Counted from the first letter of the stretch, positions 1-12,790 are shown. The stretch is DNA of 64,000 nucleotides from Chlorocebus sabaeus (GCF_047675955.1 NC_132914.1:44726521-44790520), one strand, 5' to 3'. Notes: a model not told the origin generated them from the sequence alone. Program-made: numbers and translations.

Positions 1-86
1 CTTGAGCCCAGAAGTTTAAGACCACCCTGGACAACATAGTGAAACCCTATCTCTTAAAAAAAAATAAAAAAGAAAAAGAAAAAACT
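1..86 (+). repeat. Alu left-monomer fragment (cut by window edge)
   Basis: The motifs GTTTAAGACCACCCTGG and AACATAGTGAAACC, followed by an A-rich tail, match the end of an Alu left monomer. The start lies outside the window, so a free left monomer and a truncated Alu cannot be told apart. Confidence 0.7.
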
Positions 87-217
87 TTTGCACTTCAAAA
101 AACACTATTAGGAAAGTGAAAAGACAACCCATAAATGGGAGACAATATTTGCAATCTGGCAAGAGACTTGTGTCCAGAATATATATGAACTCCTACAACT
201 CAATAATAAAAAGATTA
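87..217 (+). repeat. Old L1 ORF2 3' region, segment 1
   Basis: The sense strand resembles the distal ORF2 of an old mammalian L1 (GTGAAAAGACAACCCATAAA, then TCCAGAATATATATGAACTC). It is interrupted by the Alu at 218 and resumes at 525. No reading frame is intact. Confidence 0.75.
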
Positions 218-518
218 GGCTGGGCACGGTGGCTCACACCTATAATCCCAGCACTTTGGGAGGCCGAGGCGTGTGGATCATCTGAGGTCAGGAGTTTGAG
301 ACCAGCCTGGTCAGTATGACAAAACCCCATCTCTACTAAAAATACAAAAATTAGCCAAGCATGGTGGCAGGCGCCTGTAATCCCAGCTACTCGGGGGAGG
401 CTGAGGCATGAGAATCGCTTGAACCCAGGAGGCAGAGGTTACATGAGCCAAGATCACACCACTGCACTCCAGCCTGGGGGACAGAGTGAGACTCTGTCTC
501 CAAAATAATAATAATAAA
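218..518 (+). repeat. AluS-type element
   Basis: Full dimeric Alu with the box-B region, the middle A-rich linker (TACTAAAAATACAAAAATTAG) and an (ATA)n tail. The imperfect flanks AAAAGATTA and AAAATGATTA look like a target-site duplication within the L1. Confidence 0.9.
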
Positions 519-524
519 ATGATT

Positions 525-1044
525 AATTGCCCAATTAAAAAAATAGAAAAAATGATATTAATAGACATTTCTCCAAGGAAGATATACAAATGGTCAATAA
601 GTACATGAAAAGATGCTCAACGTTATTAGTCATCAGAGAAATGCAAATCAAAGCTACAATGAGATACCACTTCACACCCACTAAGATAGCTAAAAACAAA
701 AATTCAGATAACAAATGTTGACATGGGTGTGGAGAAATTGGAATCCTCCTATGCTGCTAGTGGAAATGTAAAATGATGCAGCCACTTTGGAAAATAGTCT
801 GTTTTTCAAGCAGTTAAACAAGGAGTAACCATATGGTCCAGCAATTCTACTTCTAGGTATATACTCAAGAGAAGTGAAAGCATTTGCCCACACAAAATTT
901 TGTATGCAAATGATTATAGCAGCATTATTTATGATAGAAAAAGGTAGAAACAACTCAAATGTCCATCAACTGATGAATGGATTAAGAAACTGTGGTATAT
1001 CTATATAGTGGAGTATGTTATGACCATAAAAGAAAAGAAGTACA
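525..1044 (+). repeat. Old L1 ORF2 3' region, segment 2
   Basis: Continuation of the interrupted L1. It includes the relics CATCAGAGAAATGCAAATCA and TGAGATACCACTTCACACCC and the region equivalent to the ORF2 cysteine motif (around 710-760), all degraded. Confidence 0.85.
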
Positions 1045-1354
1045 GGCCAGACGCAGTGGCTCATGCCTGTAATCCCAGCACTTTAGGAGGCTGAGGTGGG
1101 CGGATCACCTGGGGTCAGGAGTTCAAGACCAGCTTGGCCAACATGGTGAAACCCCGTTTCTACTAAAAATACAAAAATTCACTAGGCATGGTGGCCAGTG
1201 CCTGTAATTCCAGCTACTCGAGAGGCTGAGGCAGGAGAATCACTTGAACCCGAGAGGCAGAGGTTGCAGTGAGCAGAGATCATGTCACTGCACTCCAGTC
1301 TGGGTGACAGAGTGAAATTCCATCTCAAATAATAATAATAATGATTATGATAAT
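1045..1354 (+). repeat. AluS-type element
   Basis: Full Alu with an AATAATAATAAT-type tail. The flanking copies GAAGTACA (1037-1044 and 1355-1362) are a target-site duplication, so it inserted into the L1 already present. Confidence 0.9.
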
Positions 1355-1362
1355 GAAGTACA

Positions 1363-1710
1363 ATACATGCTACAACATAGATTGAAGCTTGAAAACATTA
1401 TGCTAAGTGGAAGAAGCCAGTCATAAAACATCACACATTATATGATTCAGTTTACGTGAAATGTTCATAACAGGAAAATTTATGAAGACAGAAGGTAGAT
1501 TTGTGGCTGCCTAGGGGTGGAAAAAATGGGGGTATGGAAAAGAGACATAGCTAAAGGGTATGTGGTTGCTTTCAGAGGTGATGAAAAATGTTCTAAAATT
1601 GTGGTGATGGTTCCACATATCTATGAAAATACTAAAAACCATTGAATTGTACATTTTAAATGGATAAATTGTATGTTATGTGAATTATTTCTCCATAAAG
1701 CATTAAAAAT
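1363..1710 (+). repeat. Old L1 3'UTR, segment 3
   Basis: After the Alu the L1 runs into a 3'UTR typical of L1M elements (GAAGCCAGTCATAAAACATC, ATTGTACATTTTAAATGG) and ends near 1710 in a short A-rich stretch. Confidence 0.75.
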
Positions 1711-2273
1711 GAGTGAAAGAAAATCTTATTCTTTAAACACTAGGAAAGAAACAATCCCGGTGATACATTGTCAGGGACGGTTTATAAATGAGACTTTGGC
1801 AGAAGGCAAGGGCTTCTCCCTTGTTTTTGCATAGTTCCTTTTATTGCTACAAAGTTATGAATCGTTAGTGGGTACTCATTGCCCTGAAGAAGAGAGTCTG
1901 CTCTAAAAACACTGACTCATTCAGAACCAAACCACTTCAGATCTTAAAAAAATGAAAACTAAAATGAAGTCCAAAGCAAACTAAGTATTTTAATTAATTT
2001 AAAATGTTGGAGGTTTTTAAAGAAATCTCCTTTGCTATTTTTCTCCAATGCGTAGAAGTGAGAATGCATCTTTAACATGTTCTAATACATTTTTAGTAGA
2101 ACAATAATTTAATCTAATTAAATGTCCAAAGAGAATCTTCTAGATGTTGACTTAAGTTGGCTACTCTGCCTCAGGAAGCTCCTGCTGATGGGAGTAGTAG
2201 AGAAGTGATTAAGAGTACCATGGACTTAAGCTTCTTTCCTGGCTCTATCAAAATAAGTGGCAAAAGATGCTCT
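1711..2273. other. Unassigned intergenic DNA
   Basis: AT-rich sequence with no long reading frame, no repeat family I recognise and no RNA gene signature. Confidence 0.5.
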
Positions 2274-2564
2274 GAGCCAGGTGTGGTGGAGCTCACACCT
2301 GTAATCCCAGCACTTTGGGAGGCGAGGTGGGCAGATCACTGGAGGTCAGGAGTTCGAGACCAGCCTGGCCAACATGGTGAAACCCCGTCTCTACTAAAAA
2401 TACAAAAATTTGCCGGGCATGGTGGTGGGCGCCTGTAATCCCAGCTGCTCGAGAGGCTGAGGTAGGACAATCGCTTAAACCCAGGGAGGTTGCAGTGAGC
2501 TGAGATCATGCCACTACACTCCAGTCTGGGTGACAGAGTGAGACTCCATCTCAGAAAAAAAAAA
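2274..2564 (+). repeat. AluS-type element with 12-bp duplication
   Basis: Full Alu with an A tail. It is flanked by perfect AAAAGATGCTCT copies at 2262-2273 and 2565-2576, which fixes both ends. Confidence 0.93.
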
Positions 2565-2576
2565 AAAAGATGCTCT

Positions 2577-4564
2577 CAACTTCCCTTTCTTTTTCTCTAA
2601 AATTGGTATAATTATAGTTTGGTCCTCATGAAGTTATAAAAAACATTAATTGAAATAATAAAATGGACACATTTAATACACAGTAATCACTCTAAATGCT
2701 TACCATTGTTATTTTAAATTAGGCATTCATCTCTTGGCCTAATTACACATTTTGTTGGAGAATGTGTATACAATCTAGTGATTCACTCTGGCTTTTTTTG
2801 TTTTGTTTTGTTTTGTTTTGTTTTGTTTTATTAAGCACCACAGTAGATTTACCACTGACATACAGGCTTATACCACAGAAAATTTGCTTCACTCATAATT
2901 GCAGCCAGTGTGTCTCCCTAAAGATGGGCAGAAAGCCGACTGGATCCATATACTCCCTTCATCCAGAACTTTGTATTTCACATTGTCTGGATGTGACTTA
3001 CATCATAATTGCTCAAACTGTATTTTGTTATGTGTGAAAAACAAATGTCTTCTTATGTCCTCAGTAATAGAAAATCATTAAATATCTTGCGGCTGCTTAA
3101 TCTTTTACTCAAGATATTTAGTATCGAAAACTAGAGTAATGGAGGCTTTCTTCTTTCAACTCTTTACTCTTAGCCATTATCATTCTTTCCTAAAAAATCA
3201 GCATTTTCCCAAGGCATTGAGCATCTTTTCTGTAGGCTATAGTTGAGTCTTTCACATCTGGAAAATAAGAAATTGGAGATGGGTACAAACCTTGGCACTG
3301 ATGCTAGGTGATTTACAAGTGTGTCTCGCTCCCATGTGCAGAGCTTGCCTATACAGTGCAAATCTTGTCAAAAATCTGTTCAATGATTAAAGATTTATTA
3401 AGCACTCTGCAATGTCCTATCTATTTTTGAGAACTCATGAAAGAATGTCACCAACCTCCTGGAGATTATAATCCTCTAAATCAAAAACAAAAACCATTAT
3501 CTCATTTTCTTCTGCTACTTTCTCATTGTAGCGGAGATATCTGAGTTTCATGGGAAGCGTACCATAGGGTAGGAAGCAGAATGCAGAAAATAAGGCTTTT
3601 AGGTTAGAATTCAGAATTATTTATCATCTGCTTAATGTAGAAATTCTGCTTTCTAGCATAATTACATGGTTATGTCACAGCTGAGATTATTTGACAAAAT
3701 AAAATAATGTTAGTTACAAAACAAGGTAATTAATATCTTTGATAGCAGTTATGTTGAAGAGATCCACATTCAGTTACAACTAGTGGTCAAAAAATATTTC
3801 TTTCAAATTTTGTTACGTAAAAAAGTGCTTTCACATTACTGAACACTAAAAATTGTTCTGTAAGATGTAACAGACATTACTTGAGCTCTAATTGCCCCTT
3901 CTAGCCAGTGTGTGAACATAGTCTCATATAAATCCAACTCTACCCAAGCATAGTTGTCTTTTATCCATGCAGAGTTCAAACAGATGTGCTCAATTTTTTA
4001 TGACATCAATTATCTATAGAGAATAGAGATTGCACAGACATTTTCCTTTAAAAATGTGATATATGGTTGAGACACATACACTTTCATAAAATCAACAAAA
4101 CAATGTACCAAAATTCTATAGTAAGTCCACCAGTATACCAAAAAAATTAATAAGAGTTTATTTTCCATTTACTTAATGTATTTTATATTCAAGTAAAAAC
4201 TCAGTGGATATAAGAAGGCAAGAACAAAAGTTGAATATACATAATTGTTGCAATGAGTGTTCTAAACACAGGTGATAGAGCCAGGGCATCACAAGCCTTA
4301 AGTAACTTTTTTCTTCTCTTTTTGTATCTATTATACTTTTATTTTACAAAATCAGTATCATGCTTATCTACAATTTTGATTTCTCTCTTTCATTCAAATT
4401 TTCATTGTAACTTGACCCTTCTCTCATGTTACTGAGTATCCTCTGAAAAACCTTTAGTGGCTAATTGATATTTTATGAATGCATCATTATTTACTTATCT
4501 ACTCCCTATTTTTAGAAATTTTTTTTGTTTCTATTTTGGGCTACTATAAAAACAGTGCAATGAA
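2577..4564. other. Mostly unassigned DNA with a (TTTTG)n tract
   Basis: About 2 kb without a recognisable gene. A TTTTG pentanucleotide repeat occupies 2793-2833. At 3380-3480 the text TTTATTAAGCACTCTGCAATG, then CTCCTGGAGATTATAATC, vaguely resembles an L2 or MIR relic. The rest is AT-rich and unrecognised. Confidence 0.45.
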
Positions 4565-7500
4565 CATTTTTGTACTTACATTTTTAACAACTTCACTGAT
4601 GCATAATTGACATACAATCAACTGCACGTAAAGTGTGTAACTTGACAAGTTTTCACACATGTGTACCGCCCACAAGGCTATCACTACAATCATGTTAATG
4701 CACATATCTATCATCCCAAAAACTTATCTCATGTCCCTAACAGTCCCTCCTTGCTTTTCACCCTCATCTCCAGGAAATCATTAGCTGCTTTTTACCACTA
4801 TAGATTAGTTTCAAATTTTTATAATTTTACATATTGGAATCATATAATATGTACTCTTTTGTCTATTTTTTTCACTCAACATAATTACTTTGAGATTCAT
4901 GCATGTTGTTTTATGTATGAGTAGTTATTCCTTTTTATTGCTGACACTATTCCATTGCATGGACATACCAAAATGTGTTTATTCATTCACCTGTTGACAA
5001 GCATTTGTGTTTTTCTGGTTTTTTGCTGTTACAAATAAAGTTCCTATGAACATTCATATGCAAGTCTCTGTATATACATGAAGTTTTTTTGGTATACAAT
5101 TGAGTTTACACTTTTTTCTTGTATCCTGCTTTTATTTATTTGGGGAAGATAACTAGGAGGGGAATGGCTGGGTCATGTGATAGTTGTATGACTTTTTAAG
5201 AAACAAATTAGCAGTATATGAGCATTCCAGTTGCTCCACATGCTTACCAACACTTGTTATGATCAGTCTTTAAATTTAGGCATTCTAAACAGAGTGTGGT
5301 AATATCATATTGTGTTTTTAATTTGTATTTTACTAATGATTATAAGCAAACTTTCATATCCTTATTTGCCATCTGTATTTGTCTTTGGTGATGTGTCTGT
5401 CCAAATCTGTTTCCCTTTTTTAAAAAAATTGAATTGGTTTGTATGATAGAGTTGTGGGAATTCTTTATATATTCTCAATATGGGTTCTTAACAGGTAAGT
5501 GATGAGCAAATATTCTCTCCCAATCTGTGCTTGACTTTTCAGTCTCTTAACAGTGACTTCTAAATAGTAGATATTCTTAATTTTGGTGAAGTCCAACATA
5601 CCAAGTTTTGTTGTGTGGAGGGTATTTTTGGTGTCAAACCTGAGAAATCTTTGCCTAACTCAAGTCCATAAAGCATTTCTCCCATGTTTTCTTTTAGAAG
5701 TTTTATCGCCCTGTGTTTTACATTTTGGTCAATGATTCATTTTTTGTTAATTTTCTTACACTGCCCAAGGTATGGAGGTTCCCTTTTTTGTTTGTGTATT
5801 GATTGCACACTGTTCCATTACCATTTGTTGAAAAAAACTGCCCTTTGTCTGGTAAATTCCCTTTGTACCCCTACAAAAATCCAATTGACCATATATGTGT
5901 GGAGATCTAGACTTTCTGGTGTTACTATTCTGTTCTATTGATTTATTTGTCTATCTGATAGCAATACCATACTATTTTGAGTACTGTTGCTTTTTAATAC
6001 ATCCTAATGTCAAGTAGTATTAGCCCTCCACTTTTGTTCTTTTGCTTTTCTTGACTACTTTAGGTCTTTTGAATTTTCATATGAAGTTTATGATTAGCTT
6101 GTCGACTTTGACAAAAGGCCTGCTGGGTACATGATTGAGATTGTGTTCAGTCTATACATCAATTTGAGGATAACTGACATCTTAATAATATTGAGTCTTC
6201 TGAGCCATAAACATGGTATATCTTTGCACTTATTTAGATCTCTAACTTTTCTCAGCAGTGTTTTATAGTTTTCAGTGTACAGGTCTTGAATAGTTTTTGT
6301 CAGATTCATTCCTAAGTATTTCATATTTTTGATACTATTATAAATGGAATTATGTTTTTTATTTTAATTTCTGATTGTTCACTGCTAGTGCATAGAAATA
6401 CAATTGAGTTTACATTTTGTTCTTGTATCCCACAATTTTGCTTAACTCATTTACTAGTTCAAGTCATTTTTTAAAATATATTTCAAAGGATTTTCTACTT
6501 ATAAAGACATCTGCAGATAAAGACAATTTTATTTCTTCCTTTTCAATGATTTCAAAAATTTCTTTCAAAAATGACAATTTTTTTTTCTTATTGCATTGCT
6601 TGATACTCTAGTATAATGTTGAATAGAAGTGGTAAGAGTAGACTTTTCTTGCCTTGTCAATCTTACAAATAAAACATTCAGTCTGCCTTTCTTAATTAGG
6701 TATGATGGTAACTGTAAGGCTTTTCTATAAAGAAAAAAACATTTTTTCAGGTTGAGGACTTTTCCTTCTATTCCTAGCTTAATGTGAGTTTTTATAAGGA
6801 ATGCATGTAGGATTTTGCCAAATGCTTTCTTTGTATCTATTTAGAGGATCACATGTTTTTCATTTTAGTCTGTTAATATGAATTATATTGATGGTTTTCT
6901 AATGTTAAAACTACCTTGTATTCCTGGGGTAAACCCACTTGTTATGAGCTATTATCCTATTTACGTAATGTTACATTCAATTTGCTAAACTTTTGTTAAG
7001 CACTTCTGCATTAAGTTTTGTAAGGGATATTGGTGTGTATGTTTCTTTTCTTGCAGTGTTTTGGTATCAACATAATGCTGGCCTGCTATGAGTTGGGAAG
7101 TATTTATTCCTCTGTATTTCCCCTGAAAATTTTTGTAAAATTAGTATTATTTCTTCCTTAAATATTTGGTCAGAGTTGCCGAAGCAGCCACCTGAGCCTG
7201 GAATTTTTTTTGTGGAAAGGTTTTAATTTCAAATTTAATTTATTTAATGGATATAGGATTATTTAGGTTGTTTATTTCTTCTTAAATGAGCTTTCATAGT
7301 TTGTGTCTTTCAAGGAATTCATCTATGTCATCTAAGTTGTCAAATTTATTTGCATAAAATTCTTCATAATATTCCCTAATTATTCTTTTTACACTCTGTT
7401 GAGTCCTTAGTGCTGTTAGCTTTTCCATTCTTGATGCTGGTCACTTGTTTCTTCTCTCACTCTTCTTTTTTGTTGTTTTGGCTAGAGGTTTATTCAATTT

Positions 7501-7917
7501 AGTTGATTTTTCTCAAAGAAGCAGTTTTTTGTTTCATTTATTTTCTCTGTTTTTTTTTTCAGTTTTCTGTTTCACTCATACTCATTCTGATCTTTATTAT
7601 TTCATTTCTTCTGCTGATTTTGGGTTATATTTGCTCTTTATTTTCTAATATTTCAGATCCTTCTTCTTTTTGAATATAGTAATTTAACACTATAAACTGT
7701 CTTTTATGAACTGCATTGGCTGCATCCCATAAATTTTGATACATATTTACATTCAGACTAAAATATTTTATAATATTTTGTTTACATTTACATACAAATT
7801 GAAATATTTTATAATTTCCTTTCGATTTATTCTATTACCCAGGGGATGTTTAGAAGTGTGTTATTTAGTTTCCAAATACTTGAGAACTTTCTAGCTATCA
7901 TTCTGGTTTTTATTTCC
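4565..7917 (-). repeat. Old L1 (L1M-type), minus strand, segment 1
   Basis: Reading the minus strand gives degraded ORF2. For example 6094-6324 encodes KYLGMNLTKTIQDLYTENYK, the conserved stretch downstream of the RT active site. On the plus strand the characteristic reverse-complement L1 text runs without a break from the 3' end at 4565 to the Alu at 7918. Frames are riddled with stops. Confidence 0.85.
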
Positions 7918-8211
7918 TTTTTTTTTTTTTTTGAGACAAAGTCTCACTCTGTAGCCCAGGCTGGAGTGCAGTGGTACGATCTCAGCTCAGTGCAACCTCT
8001 GCCTCCCGGGTTCAAGCAATTCTCCTGCCTCAGCCTCCTGAGCAGCTGGGACTACAGGCATGTGCCCCCATACCCAGCTAATTTTTTGTATGTTTTAGTA
8101 GAGATGGTTTCACCGTGTTCGCCAGGATGGTCTCGATCTCCTGACCTTGTGATCCGCCACCTCGACCTCCCAAAGTGCTGGGATTACAGGCATGAGCTAC
8201 CGCGCCTGGCC
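7918..8211 (-). repeat. AluS-type element (minus)
   Basis: Poly-T head, GAGACAAAGTCTCACTCTG and the terminal CGCGCCTGGCC mark a complete antisense Alu. The imperfect flanks TCTGGTTTTTATTTCC and TCTGTTTTTCATTTCT look like an aged target-site duplication. Confidence 0.92.
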
Positions 8212-8500
8212 TCTGTTTTTCATTTCTAATTTATTTCGATTTTGGTAAAATAGTTTACTTTATAAAACTTAAATTCTTTTACATTTATTTAGATATGTTT
8301 TATGGCTTAGAATGTTGTCTATCTTGGTAAATGTTCCATGTGTATTTGAAAGGAATGGGAATTCTGCTGCTGTTGGATGGAGTGTTCTTTAAGTTCCAGT
8401 CAGGTCAAATTGATTGATAGTGTTGTTCAAGTCTTCAATATACTCACTGATTTCCTGTCTATATGTTTTGATTGTTGAGAGTGCACATTCATTTTTGCAT
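8212..8500 (-). repeat. Old L1, minus strand, segment 2
   Basis: Antisense L1 sequence resumes after the Alu (TATCTTGGTAAATGTTCCATG, GATGGAGTGTTCTTTAAGT) and fades near 8500. Confidence 0.7.
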
Positions 8501-9587
8501 TACAATACCATTTTTTGCTTCATTAAAGTTTTGTAGGAGAAGAGTGCTGTCATGTGACTCAGCCCAAGTGCAGCATTGGTACTGCAATAAAACCTAAGCC
8601 ATGACCTTCTGAGGCTGGAGAGTAATATCCCCTTAAATATCAGCATCACTATGAAAGGAGAACCAAAATCTAACTACAAATATCTAGCCAATGTTTGTGG
8701 AATTTTTGAACGTTAAAGAGTCTTTTTGTTAAAGATTGTCATTCAAAATATAGTACATTCAAGGGGAGAAAAGGATGATATGGCAATCTCATAACGCTCA
8801 TACATAGTTCAATATACTATTCTACTTTAATATGCTTAACATTTTTCATATGTAAAGCTTAAAAATATAATATATAAGGTAATTTCCCCCTGTTTCTTAC
8901 AAAGGGGACTGTGTTTTCTTTACATATAGTTCCATAAAATAATGCAAAGTTATTTTAAATCATGAAAACAAACATTATTTCGTAACTATTTTCGTATATT
9001 GGTAAATCTGCGCAAAAAATTTTGGAATTCAACCCTTGACAAGCTAAACTAAAAGAGGCAACATGATGTCTACAAACACATTTTCCAAGTATTTCAAGGT
9101 CCATGATTTCTGTGGTAGGGATTGTACTGAGAGACTAAAGACAATTCTATCCCTATCCTAGAAGGATTTGATGTGATGGATCCTCTGATGTGGCATCCCT
9201 TGTACAGGGCCCTGAAAAAACAGAAATAAAATCTATACATGTTCGGACCAAAAGTAGTCATGTAATGTTCAGTTCAATAATAATGGTTTAGGTTTAATTA
9301 TAGGAGTGGAGCAAGGTGGGAATGGTGGGTACATCATGCCCATGAGACTTGAAAGAATGACTGTATGAGATGTGGGTTGAAGCCTGATAATCTCATACTA
9401 ACTGAAACCTGTTTAGAATGTGCACTAATAAAATCCTGGTGCATATTAAATAAGCCGTAGCTCAAACTGTGTTTAGTATCACAGTATGAGCAAAAATTAT
9501 ACTCAGGTATATTACTTGTCAGGGCAAGGGAAAGACAGGAATCCTAGTGGTGACTTTTAAGATACTATTTCCAGCATCCAAGGTCCT
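8501..9587. other. Unassigned intergenic DNA
   Basis: No reading frame of note and no repeat family recognised. Confidence 0.5.
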
Positions 9588-9936
9588 TGTTATGGAATGA
9601 ATGTTTCTGTCCCCTAAAAAGTTTATATATTGAAATCCTAACCCCTGATATGATGGTATTATGAAGTGGAACCTTTGGGAGGTGATTTAGGCTCTAGCCT
9701 CATGAATGGGATTAGTGCCTTTATAAAGGAGACTCCAGGGAGCTCTCTCCCTCTCTTTCTGCCTTGTGAGGATATGAGAAGATGGCAGGTTGCAACCTAG
9801 AAGAAAACCCTCACCAGAACCCAACAAGGCTGGCGCCTGATTTTGGGCTTCCGGAACTGTGATAAATGAATTTCTGTTGTTTATAAACCACCCAGTCTAT
9901 GGCACTTTGTTAAAGTGGCTCGAACGAACTAAGACA
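9588..9936 (+). mobile_element. Solo MaLR-type LTR
   Basis: Starts TGTTATGGAATGAATG and ends GAACTAAGACA, the TG...CA ends of an LTR. Inside are TTTGGGAGGTGATTTAGG, CATGAATGGGATTAGTGCC and a TTTATAAACCACCCAGTCTA block, which fit the ERVL-MaLR (MLT1/MST) group. No internal viral sequence adjoins it, so it is a solo LTR left by recombination. The exact subfamily is not resolved. Confidence 0.7.
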
Positions 9937-10427
9937 GCCTTTGACTGTATTATGATGTGAATAATCAATCCAGATGTGAGAGTATCTTCAGATTCCCAAG
10001 GATACATTCCGTGACATGATGGGCATTTTGTGCAACACTCAGAGAATGAAAAGGAGATTTGGAAAGTGCAAGGCCTTTATGAAATTAGTACAGGAGATTT
10101 CAAAATTTACTTTGTAGATATAATTGTGTGTTTGTATTCCCTTATCAACATGAAACTTTTTCCTTTCTTCTTTTCTTCCTTTTGTCCTTCCTTCCTTTCT
10201 TCCTTCAATTATTTTTCTTCAATTCAGTGAAATGTACAGAAGATATCCCTCGTTAATATTTAAAACAAACAAACAAACACAAAATACATGTATCTGGCTA
10301 GAAAATATTAACTTTAAACAGGGCAAAAATATACAAAACAGAAATTGAAACTACCTCTCCCCACCTGAATGACCCTTTCCCATCTAATCTTTCACCTCAA
10401 AGAAAATTGCTATTTAACAAAGTCTTA
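9937..10427. other. Unassigned DNA with a pyrimidine-rich tract
   Basis: A TTCC/TTTC-rich tract lies at about 10158-10220 and a short (CAAA)n at 10264-10280. Nothing else is recognised. Confidence 0.45.
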
Positions 10428-10708
10428 GGCCGGGTGTCATGGCTCATGCCTATAATCCCAGCACTTTGGGAGGCTGAGGCAGGCGGATCATGAGGTCAAG
10501 AGATCGAGACCATCCTAGCCGACAAGGTGAAATCCCGTCTCTACTAAAAATACAAAAATTAGCCGGGTGTGGTGACGTGCGCTTGTAGTCCCAGCAACTC
10601 GGGAGGCTGAGACAGGAGAAGTGCTTGAACCCGGGAGGCAAAGATTACAGTGAGCCGAGATTGTGCCGCTGTACTCCAGCCTGGTGACAGAGCGAGACTC
10701 CATCTCAG
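10428..10708 (+). repeat. Alu element (Sc/Y-like)
   Basis: Full-length Alu starting GGCCGGGTGTCATGGCTC, with AGATCGAGACCATCCT in the left arm and CTCCATCTCAG at the end, followed by almost no A tail. Confidence 0.9.
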
Positions 10709-10710
10709 AA

Positions 10711-11146
10711 AGATACATATATGCATATACATGTGTTCAGATATATTTTCAATCTATTTTTCTTCTTTGCTAATCCATAGAACAGAGCTCACACTATACA
10801 CACCTCTTCACTCATTTTTTTAACTTATTACCAAATACTGAGAATCATTTCATATACGTATATTATTACCTTACCCTTTTTAGGGACCAGTATTTACACC
10901 AATGGATTTAACTGTATTTTATTTCACCAATGCCTACTGATAGGAATTGGTCATTTAGTTTGTTGCTATTACAAATAATGCTTTAATTAATGAGTTTGGT
11001 ATCCATGTCCATAGATCTAGGTCAACTTCCATCACTATATTCCTATAGTAAGTTTCATACAATGGGCTTGCTCCTTCAAAGGATATATGCAATTAAGATT
11101 TTTATTCTAAAGTACCAGCTAGTACGTTAAAGAAAGGTAATTCTTT
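10711..11146 (-). repeat. Probable ancient LINE relic
   Basis: AT-rich text such as TTTGCTATTACAAATAATGC resembles antisense old L1/HAL1 3' sequence. It appears to continue after the IFITM pseudogene (11780-12130, TTACACTTCCACCAAAAGGG). The assignment is weak. Confidence 0.35.
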
Positions 11147-11771
11147 ATTTTTTCACCAGGAACACATGCACTTTATTGAATGACATTGTAGAAAATTGTG
11201 TGAGGATAAAGGGCTGATACAGGACTGGGTTCTGGGGGCAGGACAAGGAATGGAAGGTGGAGTACATGGGAGACACGTTGTGGACAGAGCTTCTGGCCTG
11301 GATGCTGCCTCCTGTTCTATCGATAGACTTGGAAGATCAGCACTGAGATGAGGATGAGCAGAATGGTCAGGAGGATGCCCACAGCCAGGGCTCAGATGTT
11401 CAGGCACTTGGCAGTGGAGACACAGGCCTGGGCCCCAGTCAGGTCGCCAACCACCTTCCTGTCCATAGACTTCCTGTCCTAGACTTCACGGAGTGCTATG
11501 AAGTCCAGGCAGCAGGAGCTCATGAAGAGATGTTGAATAGGGACCAGATGACATGGTCAGGCACGGAGGTCTCACTGCAGATGTGGATCACGGTGAACAT
11601 CGGAGAAACAGGGTTGTGGGGCGCCCCCAGCACAGCCACCTCATGCTTCTCCTTGAGCGTCTCATAGTTGGTGGGGTGGCCAGTGTTGGTGGGAATGAAG
11701 AGGGTTTGGACAGTGTGGTTCATGGTATCCAGGTAAAACCAGCTGTGTTTGGGTTGCTGGGATGGTTCTCC
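11147..11771 (-). pseudogene. Processed IFITM2/3-type pseudogene
   Basis: Interferon-induced transmembrane proteins sit in plasma and endosomal membranes and restrict entry of enveloped viruses. This is an inactive, intronless copy. From the start codon at 11723 the minus strand reads MNHTVQTLF..., with NYETLKEK matching the N-terminal endocytic-signal region (the NYEML position) and SETSVPDHVIWSLFN matching the start of the CD225 domain. The N-terminal extension argues for IFITM2/3 over IFITM1. The frame then hits a stop near 11520. A shifted, broken remainder still resembles the second half (plus-strand 11340-11510, ending in a VLIFQ-like segment near 11325-11345). A 3'UTR with AATAAA in minus sense at about 11173-11178 ends in an A tail (T run at 11146-11151). 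About 20 bp or more of 5'UTR-like sequence precedes the start. No introns are present, consistent with L1-mediated retroposition of an mRNA. Confidence 0.88.
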
Positions 11772-11779
11772 AAAAAAAA

Positions 11780-12130
11780 GAAAAAAAAGATTTTTATAGA
11801 TAAGAACAAATTACTCTCCAGGAAAGCATTCAAAGTTACACTTCCACCAAAAGGGTATAAGAGTGTTTTTTCCTCCATACTTTTGCCAGTACTCACCATT
11901 CAATTTCTTTCTTTCTTCTATTTTTTTTTTTTTTTTTGTCAATTTGATAGATATGTTTTGGTATTCATTTCTTTTATTATAATCATCTTTTACATCTTTC
12001 TTCCCCATTTGTACTTTTGCTCTGTAAGATGGATGATCTTATCTTTTGCCAATTTTTCTATTGATTTGCTCACCTTTCAGTTCATTTGAATGGGCTCTTT
12101 GTAAATCAAGAAAATTAACCTGTCCATCTG
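11780..12130 (-). repeat. Probable ancient LINE relic, continued
   Basis: AT-rich sequence with a T16 run near 11921-11937. It looks like the interrupted partner of 10711-11146 across the pseudogene insertion. Low confidence. Confidence 0.3.
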
Positions 12131-12611
12131 TCAAAAGTTTCTAATGATTGAAATAAATTATTTTCTTCCCTTTATCTTAACAGATAGACTTCTTAAGCCC
12201 TCTTATACAAATAATTTCAGCCTGATTTCACTTTAAAATGAGATATAGGCAATAACAAAAGCCAAATTGTCACCTACTTTAAAGGATAAGTGAATAATAA
12301 GAAGGCAGCATGATGTACCCAAGGGAAATTTGAGTGATCCTAGCTGGGAAAGAAACCAAATATTCATGCCTTTATACTCTGCACAAAACTTGCACACCAG
12401 AACTTTAAAAGATGACTCTTTGAAAGTAGTTCCTCAGTGTCTTTCATACTCCTTAATCTTCCAAATTTTAAGTGACGCTGTTGACAAACTTTAATTTTCA
12501 TTTTAATCATCTTTGCCTCATTATGAAATAGTGTTATGCAAATATTTAAGTATAAATGATATCTACATATGCTAGAAGACAAGTCATAGTTCAGCAAGAG
12601 AAGCACAATAT
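12131..12611. other. Unassigned DNA
   Basis: AT-rich, with no recognised repeat or gene. Confidence 0.45.
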
Positions 12612-12790
12612 AAAAAGGCCATTATGATGAGAGTCAGTGGACTTGGATTCCAGATGTGCCACCATCACTCCTTTGCCATGTAACCTTGGGTAACTCCCTC
12701 AAGTTTCTGTGGTTCTGTTTTCTCATCTATAAATTGTAAATAATAATAACTTGTATTCCTAGCCAATACCTTGTTTTGCTAATTAAAAGA
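12612..12790 (+). repeat. MIR element
   Basis: TTGCCATGTAACCTTGGGTAA followed by TTTTCTCATCTATAAATTG is the conserved central core of a MIR (tRNA-derived SINE), in sense orientation. Confidence 0.75.

Noticed and set aside
7846..8229. 127-codon plus-strand frame
   Set aside because: Runs over an antisense Alu and old L1; typical Alu-derived open frame.
11553..12089. 178-codon plus-strand frame
   Set aside because: First part is the antisense of the IFITM pseudogene and the rest is T-rich LINE relic; a chance fusion.
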